A DNA stretch of 10,363 bases from Phycisphaerae bacterium (GTDB lineage Bacteria; Planctomycetota; Phycisphaerae; Sedimentisphaerales; UBA12454). The stretch lies in contig JAQTQF010000043.1 in assembly GCA_028712345.1 (NCBI GenBank), forward strand, positions 1 through 10,363, written 5' to 3'. The translations under genes and the position numbers were made by a program. Below the pieces are notes generated by a model. The model saw only the letters and a program-made list of their open reading frames with translations. It ran no database searches and was not told where the DNA came from. Shown here piece by piece: positions 5,823 to 10,363 of the stretch (position 1 is the stretch's first letter; each line of letters opens with the position of its first letter).

Positions 5823-6722
5823 ATGGAAAACGAGAATATCAAGGAAATTATCAAGGCCGTAGTCGAGACTTATCAGGGCGATTCGGGCGCAAATTTTATC
5901 GACACGACGAATCTGCCCCTGCGGGACAGGATTCTCGAAATCCTCGAAATGCTCAGGGAAGTGGTTTTCCCCGGCTATACCGGCACAAAGGATGTTACCA
6001 GCTCAAATATCAGTTTTGTTGTGGGCGACATTTTGTGCCAGATTAAAAGCCGGCTTGCCGAACAGATTGAAAGAGCTCTGCGGCATCGGTGCAAATTAAC
6101 CCAGTGCAACTCTGAAAGCTGCCATACGATGGCCAAAGATGTTACAGAACATCTTCTTGGACAGATTCCTAAGATTCGCAGACTGCTCAAGACGGATATT
6201 CAGGCCGCATTTGACGGCGACCCTGCGGCATCGAGTCTCGAAGAGATTGTATTGAGCTATCCCGGCTTGCGGGCGATAACCACGCACAGAATAGCGCACG
6301 AACTGTATCTGAAGAATGTGCCGCTGATTCCGCGTATTATGAGCGAAAGGGCGCATCACGAGACAGGGATTGATATTCATCCCGGCGCACGAATAGGTGA
6401 AAGATTTTTCATCGACCACGGTACGGGTATTGTTATCGGCGAGACGGCAGTGATAGGAAACAATGTCAAAATGTATCAGGGGGTAACGCTCGGTGCTCTT
6501 GCTCCGGCAAAAGGCCAGAGCCTGCGAGGAGTAAAACGACATCCGACCATTGAAGACGATGTTACTATTTATGCCGCCGCGACAATACTTGGCGATGTTA
6601 CTATCGGCAAAGGAGCAATCCTCGGCGGAAATGTGTGGATTAAGGAATCCGTGCCGGCAGGCGTTGTTGTTTCGATGGCGAATCCTGAGCTTGTTTACAT
6701 TCAGAAGAAAAACAAAAAGTAA
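5823..6722 (+). CDS. cysE: Serine O-acetyltransferase, EpsC/CysE type with long N-terminal region
   Basis: A 299-residue enzyme that acetylates L-serine with acetyl-CoA to give O-acetylserine for CysK. The catalytic part is recognisable from SYPGLRAITTHRIAHELY (145-162) through GIDIHPGARIG and FFIDHGTGIVIGETAVIG (195-212). Asp184 and His199 correspond to the catalytic pair of E. coli CysE. The left-handed hexapeptide helix follows (VTLGALAPAKGQ, TIEDDVTIYAAATILGDVTIG). The first 140 residues are helical and longer than in short EpsC proteins. They include Cys90, Cys95 and Cys100 with His88 and His101 nearby, a cluster of unknown purpose. The C-terminus is the basic KKNKK and lacks the terminal Ile that E. 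coli CysE inserts into CysK. GAGG lies 7 bases before the ATG. The cysK-cysE order is a common pairing. Confidence 0.93.
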   Translation: MENENIKEIIKAVVETYQGDSGANFIDTTNLPLRDRILEILEMLREVVFPGYTGTKDVTSSNISFVVGDILCQIKSRLAEQIERALRHRCKLTQCNSESCHTMAKDVTEHLLGQIPKIRRLLKTDIQAAFDGDPAASSLEEIVLSYPGLRAITTHRIAHELYLKNVPLIPRIMSERAHHETGIDIHPGARIGERFFIDHGTGIVIGETAVIGNNVKMYQGVTLGALAPAKGQSLRGVKRHPTIEDDVTIYAAATILGDVTIGKGAILGGNVWIKESVPAGVVVSMANPELVYIQKKNKK

Positions 6723-6730
6723 AGGCGACA

Positions 6731-7648
6731 GTGTTGCAGAAAATAATAGAAAAAATAAATACGCTAAAAAAAAATAAAAATGCGGTAATTCTTGCGCATA
6801 ACTATCAAATCGGTGAAGTGCAGGACATAGCCGATTTTACCGGCGACTCGCTGGATTTGAGCAGAAAGGCCGCAAGCTGCGATGCCGATGTGATAGTTTT
6901 CTGCGGCGTTTATTTTATGGCTCAGACCGCGGCAATACTTTCGCCGCAAAAGACCGTATTGCTGCCCGACAAAACCGCAGGCTGTCCGATGGCTGATATG
7001 ATTGGCGCAGAGCAATTAGCGGATTTAAAGAAAAAACACCCCGATGCGATTGTCGTCTGCTATGTAAACAGCACCGCAGAGGTAAAGGCATTGAGCGATT
7101 ACTGTTGTACGAGTTCTAATGCGGTCGATGTCGTCAATTCGATAGATGAATACAGGGATATAATCTTTGTGCCGGACAAGAATCTCGGTCAGGTGGTAAA
7201 ACAGAGAACCGGCAGGGATATGATTTTATGGCCGGGCTATTGCCCTACCCATGTTTTCGCGACGCCGGATGATATTAAAAGGGTACAGCAGCAGCACCCC
7301 GGCGCTGTTACGCTTGCTCATCCGGAATGTCCGCAAGCGGTAAGAGATTGTGCCGATGTTCTTTTAAGCACGGGACAGATGCTTAAATTCGTAAAGCAAA
7401 GCGAGAAAAAGGAATTTCTTATCGCTACTGAAATCGGAATTATTCATACACTGAAAAAACAGAATCCCGAAAAGGTTTTTTACCCGGCATCGGAAAAATT
7501 CCTCTGTCCGAATATGAAAAAAATTACGCTTGAAAAGGTTTTGTTTTCACTGGAGGACGACAAATATATTATTGAAGTACCGAAAGATATTGCTGATAAG
7601 GCAAGGATTGCATTAGACAGAATGATAGCAATTTTACCAAAGGGATAG
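6731..7648 (+). CDS. nadA: Quinolinate synthase NadA
   Basis: NadA condenses iminoaspartate with dihydroxyacetone phosphate to quinolinate, the precursor of NAD, using a [4Fe-4S] cluster. The 305 residues show the family's three-fold pattern: AHNYQIGEVQDIADFTGDSL (22-41), FCGVYFMAQTAAIL, TAGCPMADM, YVNSTAEVKALSDYCCTSSNAV, PDKNLGQVV, WPGYCPTHVF, HPECPQAV, ATEIGIIHTL and CPNMKKITLEKV. Cys85, Cys171 and Cys259 have the spacing of the three cluster ligands in known NadA proteins (for example 81, 168, 254 in Thermotoga). The start codon is GTG at 6731, preceded by AAAGG with 5-base spacing; a TTG at the next codon is the only close alternative. The gene begins 8 bp after cysE. Neither nadB nor nadC is visible in the window, so the iminoaspartate source must be encoded elsewhere. 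Confidence 0.96.
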   Translation: MLQKIIEKINTLKKNKNAVILAHNYQIGEVQDIADFTGDSLDLSRKAASCDADVIVFCGVYFMAQTAAILSPQKTVLLPDKTAGCPMADMIGAEQLADLKKKHPDAIVVCYVNSTAEVKALSDYCCTSSNAVDVVNSIDEYRDIIFVPDKNLGQVVKQRTGRDMILWPGYCPTHVFATPDDIKRVQQQHPGAVTLAHPECPQAVRDCADVLLSTGQMLKFVKQSEKKEFLIATEIGIIHTLKKQNPEKVFYPASEKFLCPNMKKITLEKVLFSLEDDKYIIEVPKDIADKARIALDRMIAILPKG

Positions 7649-7650
7649 AA

Positions 7651-8928
7651 ATGGAAGAAAAAAAATATCACCTTGAAACGCTCGCATTGCACGCGGGCCA
7701 AACGATAGATTCCGATACGCTCAGTAGAGCGGTGCCGATTTATCAGACGAGCAGTTATGTGTTTAAGGATACCGCTCACGCGGCGGATTTGTTCGGGCTC
7801 AAGCAGTTCGGCAACATTTATACTCGACTTATGAACCCCACTACCGATGTTCTCGAAAAAAGACTTGCTGCAATGGAAGGTGGAGCTGGGGGCCTTGCTT
7901 TCAGCTCTGGAATGGCGGCAATTACCGCGGCGGTTATGAATATCTGTAAATCAGGCGAGCATATCGTATCGGCAAGTACGCTTTACGGCGGAACGGTTAC
8001 GCTGTTCGGACATACTCTGCCCAAGTTTGGCATAGAGGTTAGCTTCGTTGACCCGTCTAATCCGGAAAATTTTGCAAAGGCGATAAAGAAAAATACAAAG
8101 CTTGTTTATATTGAAAGCTGTGCCAATCCGAAGAATAATATTCCTGATTTTGAGAAAATTGCCGAGATTGCCCATAAGAATAATATTCCTGTCATTTGCG
8201 ATAATACCGCAATGTCGCCGATTTTACTTAGGCCGATTGAATATGGCGTAGATATTGTAGTGCACAGTTGTACGAAAATAATCGGCGGACACGGCACGAG
8301 TATCGGCGGAATTATTATAGATTCAGGCAAATTCGACTGGACCAATGGTAAATTCCCTGAGCTTACCGAGCCGGATGCAAGTTATCACGGCGTAAAATAT
8401 GTCGAGCAGTTCGGTAATCTTGCATATATTCTCAAAGCCAGGTTGCAGCTTCTCCGTGATATGGGGGCGTGCCTGTCTCCGTTTAATGCGTTTTTGCTTT
8501 TGCAGGGAATAGAGACACTGCATCTGCGCGTTGAAAGGCATTGTGCTAACGCCCTTGCGATTGCGAAATGGCTCGAAAAACATCCTGCTGTTAGCTGGGT
8601 GAACTATCCGGGCCTGGAGTCGCATCCCGATTATAAATTAGCAAAAAAATATCTGCCGAAAGGCGCCGGTGCTATACTCGGCTTCGGCATTAAAGGCGGC
8701 AAAAAAGCCGGCGAGAAATTTATCAGCAGCGTAAAACTTGCCAGCCACCTTGCCAATATACTCGACAGCAAAACGCTGGTCATTCATCCGGCAAGCACGA
8801 CCCATCAGCAGTTGAGCGACTCTGAGCAATTGGCCGCAGGCGTAAGTCCGGACTTTGTTCGCGTTTCAGTCGGAACGGAACACATTGATGATATAATTAG
8901 TGATTTTGAAGTCGCTTTGAAAGGTTAA
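7651..8928 (+). CDS. metY: O-acetylhomoserine (or O-acetylserine) sulfhydrylase, homocysteine synthase
   Basis: A 425-residue PLP enzyme of the Cys/Met metabolism family (fold I) that joins sulfide to O-acetylhomoserine to give homocysteine. Landmarks are LETLALHAGQ at the N-terminus, VPIYQTSSYVF, NIYTRLMNPTTDVLEKRLAAME, the PLP loop SSGMAAI, CDNT, and the PLP Lys209 in VHSCTKIIGGHG. The length, the DASYHG segment after the Lys and the ending (TTHQQLSDSEQLAAGVSPDFVRVSVGTEHIDDI) are typical of MetY and longer than cystathionine gamma-synthase or MetZ. AGGGA overlaps the nadA stop, and only 2 bp separate the genes. It shares sulfide with CysK in the same operon. Whether the acceptor is acetylhomoserine or acetylserine cannot be told from sequence alone. 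Confidence 0.92.
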   Translation: MEEKKYHLETLALHAGQTIDSDTLSRAVPIYQTSSYVFKDTAHAADLFGLKQFGNIYTRLMNPTTDVLEKRLAAMEGGAGGLAFSSGMAAITAAVMNICKSGEHIVSASTLYGGTVTLFGHTLPKFGIEVSFVDPSNPENFAKAIKKNTKLVYIESCANPKNNIPDFEKIAEIAHKNNIPVICDNTAMSPILLRPIEYGVDIVVHSCTKIIGGHGTSIGGIIIDSGKFDWTNGKFPELTEPDASYHGVKYVEQFGNLAYILKARLQLLRDMGACLSPFNAFLLLQGIETLHLRVERHCANALAIAKWLEKHPAVSWVNYPGLESHPDYKLAKKYLPKGAGAILGFGIKGGKKAGEKFISSVKLASHLANILDSKTLVIHPASTTHQQLSDSEQLAAGVSPDFVRVSVGTEHIDDIISDFEVALKG

Positions 8929-8932
8929 GGAT

Positions 8933-9784
8933 ATGTGGGACTATAATCCGAAGGTTATGGAGTATTTTCTTCATCCGAAAAATGCCGGCGAGATTGAACA
9001 CCCCGACGGCGTCGGCGAAGAAGGCTCTCTTGCCTGCGGCGATGCGCTGAAACTGACTTTCAAACTCGATAAGGACGGCAGAATTGCCGACGCCAAATTC
9101 AAGACCTTCGGCTGCGCAAGCGCGATTGCCTCGGCGTCGATAATGACGGAGATGATAAAAGGCCTTACCATCGAAGAAGCTGAAAAAGTTACCAACAAGG
9201 ATATCGTTGATAAGCTCGGCGGGCTGCCCGAACAAAAGATGCACTGCTCTGTTATGGGTATGGAGGCGCTGCAGGCGGCAATCCAGAATTATCGCGGCGG
9301 CAAAGGAAAACAACCCCCCAAGCCTGAAGGCAAAATCGTCTGCACTTGTTTCGGAGTTACCGACAAGGAAATAGAAAAAGTCATTATTGAAAATGACCTC
9401 GAAACGGCAGAGCAGGTTACCAATTACTGCAAGGCAGGCGGAGGCTGCGGCTCCTGCATCGGCGAGATTGAAGCGATAATCGAAAAAATCCGCGGCAAAA
9501 AAACAAAACAGCCGCAGGCCGCACCCCATCCGAAAAAACTTACCAATATACAGAAAATTCAGCTTATTCAGCGAACGATAAGCGAGCAGGTTCGTCCTCT
9601 GCTTAAGGCTCACGGCGGCGATGTCGAGCTTGTCGATGTCGAAGGAAATAAAGTTATCGTCGCTTTTCGCGGGATGTGTTCGCATTGCAGAACAGCTGAA
9701 TTTACAATTAAAGATGTTGTCGAGGCAAAGTTGAAGGAATTCGTAAGCAACGATATTGTCGTTCAGGAGGAAAACGCAGGATGA
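8933..9784 (+). CDS. nifU: Three-domain NifU iron-sulfur cluster scaffold
   Basis: A 283-residue scaffold on which clusters are built from iron and sulfur donated by the cysteine desulfurase. Domain 1 (about 1-122) is IscU-like, with Cys35 in ACGD, Cys61 in FGCAS and Cys105 in MHCSVMG. Domain 2 (about 134-187) is a BFD-like [2Fe-2S] domain with Cys137, Cys139, Cys172 and Cys175, the same positions as in Azotobacter NifU. Domain 3 (about 206-280) is Nfu-like, with the CxxC pair Cys249 and Cys252 in GMCSHC. A lysine- and proline-rich linker joins domains 2 and 3. The full architecture is most familiar from nitrogen fixers, but it also serves as the general scaffold in other bacteria, and no nitrogenase gene is present here. 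The ATG lies 4 bp after metY, with AAGG overlapping the metY stop. Confidence 0.95.
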   Translation: MWDYNPKVMEYFLHPKNAGEIEHPDGVGEEGSLACGDALKLTFKLDKDGRIADAKFKTFGCASAIASASIMTEMIKGLTIEEAEKVTNKDIVDKLGGLPEQKMHCSVMGMEALQAAIQNYRGGKGKQPPKPEGKIVCTCFGVTDKEIEKVIIENDLETAEQVTNYCKAGGGCGSCIGEIEAIIEKIRGKKTKQPQAAPHPKKLTNIQKIQLIQRTISEQVRPLLKAHGGDVELVDVEGNKVIVAFRGMCSHCRTAEFTIKDVVEAKLKEFVSNDIVVQEENAG

Positions 9785-10363
9785 GAACGATATACTTCGA
9801 CAATAATGCTACGACAAAAGTAGCTCCGGAAGTTTTCGAATCGATGAAACCATTTTTGACCGAGCTTTACGGCAATCCTTCAAGTATGCATACCTTCGGC
9901 GGTCAGGTCGAAAAACATATCAGAAAAAGCAGAGACTCTCTTGCCGAGCTGCTCGGCTGCGAGGAAACGGAGATTATTTTTACCAGCGGCGGAACCGAAA
10001 GCGATAACGCAGCAATTAAAGGCGTTCTTACCGCCCTGCCGGAGGAGAAAAAGATTATCACTACCCGCATTGAACATCCCGCGGTACTTACAGTATGCAG
10101 GGAACTTCAGGACACCGGCTATACGCTCGTCGAGCTTGCCGTTGACGGCAAAGGGCAAATCGACCTCGATGAACTGGCCGCCGAGGTTGACGATAACACC
10201 GCGATTGTGTCGATAATGTATGCCAACAATGAGACAGGCGTAATTTTTCCGATAGAGAAAATCGCCGAAATTGTCAAATCGAAGGACGCTATTTTTCATA
10301 CCGATGCAGTCCAGGCGGTCGGCAAAATTCCGTTAAGCATCGATAAAAGCAACATCGATTTGC
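9781..10363 (+). CDS. nifS: Cysteine desulfurase NifS/IscS family (3' end beyond the window)
   Basis: This enzyme converts L-cysteine to alanine and passes the sulfur as persulfide to NifU. The visible 194 codons remain open to the window edge. They start MRTIYFDNNATTKVAPEV and contain GNPSSMHTFG, FTSGGTESDN (67-76), His99 in RIEHPAV, which stacks on PLP, Asn150 in YANNETG, and Asp175 and Gln178 in FHTDAVQAVGK. These are the standard PLP contacts of the family. The PLP lysine and the catalytic cysteine loop lie beyond the window, so the NifS versus IscS subclass rests on the neighbouring nifU. The ATG overlaps the nifU TGA as ATGA, and a perfect AGGAGG (9765-9770) sits 10 bases upstream inside nifU, so the two proteins should be made together. 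Confidence 0.95.
   Translation, partial: MRTIYFDNNATTKVAPEVFESMKPFLTELYGNPSSMHTFGGQVEKHIRKSRDSLAELLGCEETEIIFTSGGTESDNAAIKGVLTALPEEKKIITTRIEHPAVLTVCRELQDTGYTLVELAVDGKGQIDLDELAAEVDDNTAIVSIMYANNETGVIFPIEKIAEIVKSKDAIFHTDAVQAVGKIPLSIDKSNIDL

Noticed and set aside
8897..9685. 262-codon open frame antisense to nifU
   Set aside because: It mirrors the codon pattern of nifU, has low-complexity Phe/Ala-rich content and no ribosome site; nifU is unmistakable on the other strand.
8933..10363. Nitrogen-fixation locus suggested by NifU and NifS
   Set aside because: No nif structural or cofactor gene is present, and the neighbours are general sulfur and NAD genes; the pair fits general Fe-S assembly.
1..10363. 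Defence system, prophage, insertion sequence or CRISPR array
   Set aside because: I found no transposase, integrase, direct-repeat array or defence-type gene; all sizeable genes belong to known metabolic, repair or glycosylation families.

Overview
The window reads as one end of a draft contig from an uncultivated or draft-sequenced bacterium. Its first 16 bases match the 3' end of the Illumina TruSeq read-2 adapter, so real sequence starts at about position 17. The genes use the standard bacterial code, are tightly packed and have moderate GC content. Several enzymes depend on iron-sulfur clusters, and a full three-domain NifU is present, which suggests an anaerobe or microaerophile. The two-domain glycosyltransferase and the general style of the proteins would fit a planctomycete of the Phycisphaerae type, but this placement is an impression and not a demonstrated result.

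Left region (1-1038, + strand): the 3' part of surE, a UPF0237-type ACT-domain protein 15 bp after it, and a 61-residue basic protein carrying two copies of an ERRxGxDRR motif.

Middle region (1075-4281, - strand): an apparent two-gene transcription unit with a good sigma-70-type promoter at 4253-4281. It holds a large glycosyltransferase (782 codons), made of a GT4-type GT-B enzyme joined to a predicted alpha/alpha-barrel domain, and then an exonuclease III gene 16 bp downstream. The glycosyltransferase frame is broken by one in-frame TAA at codon 101. The frame on both sides is intact and conserved in style, so this is a recent nonsense mutation or a base-call error.

Right region (4365-10363, + strand): a compact operon in the order rrf2 regulator, cysK, cysE (epsC type), nadA, metY, nifU, nifS, with the last gene cut by the window edge. 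Gaps from cysK onward are 11 bp or less, and nifU and nifS overlap by an ATGA. A sigma-70-type promoter (TTGACG, 17 bp, TAAAAT) precedes rrf2, and a palindrome (CTACT, 5 bp, AGTAG) lies at the expected transcription start. The logic is coherent. CysE and CysK make cysteine from serine and sulfide, and MetY uses sulfide to make homocysteine. NifS takes sulfur from cysteine and NifU builds the clusters. NadA is a [4Fe-4S] enzyme and a client of that machinery. The Rrf2 protein has a cysteine set resembling IscR and probably reports cluster status back to the operon.

I see no RNA gene, mobile element, CRISPR array or phage gene. The families are all known. The parts most worth a second look are the operon grouping with nadA inside it, the putative Rrf2 operator, the broken glycosyltransferase and the adapter remnant.
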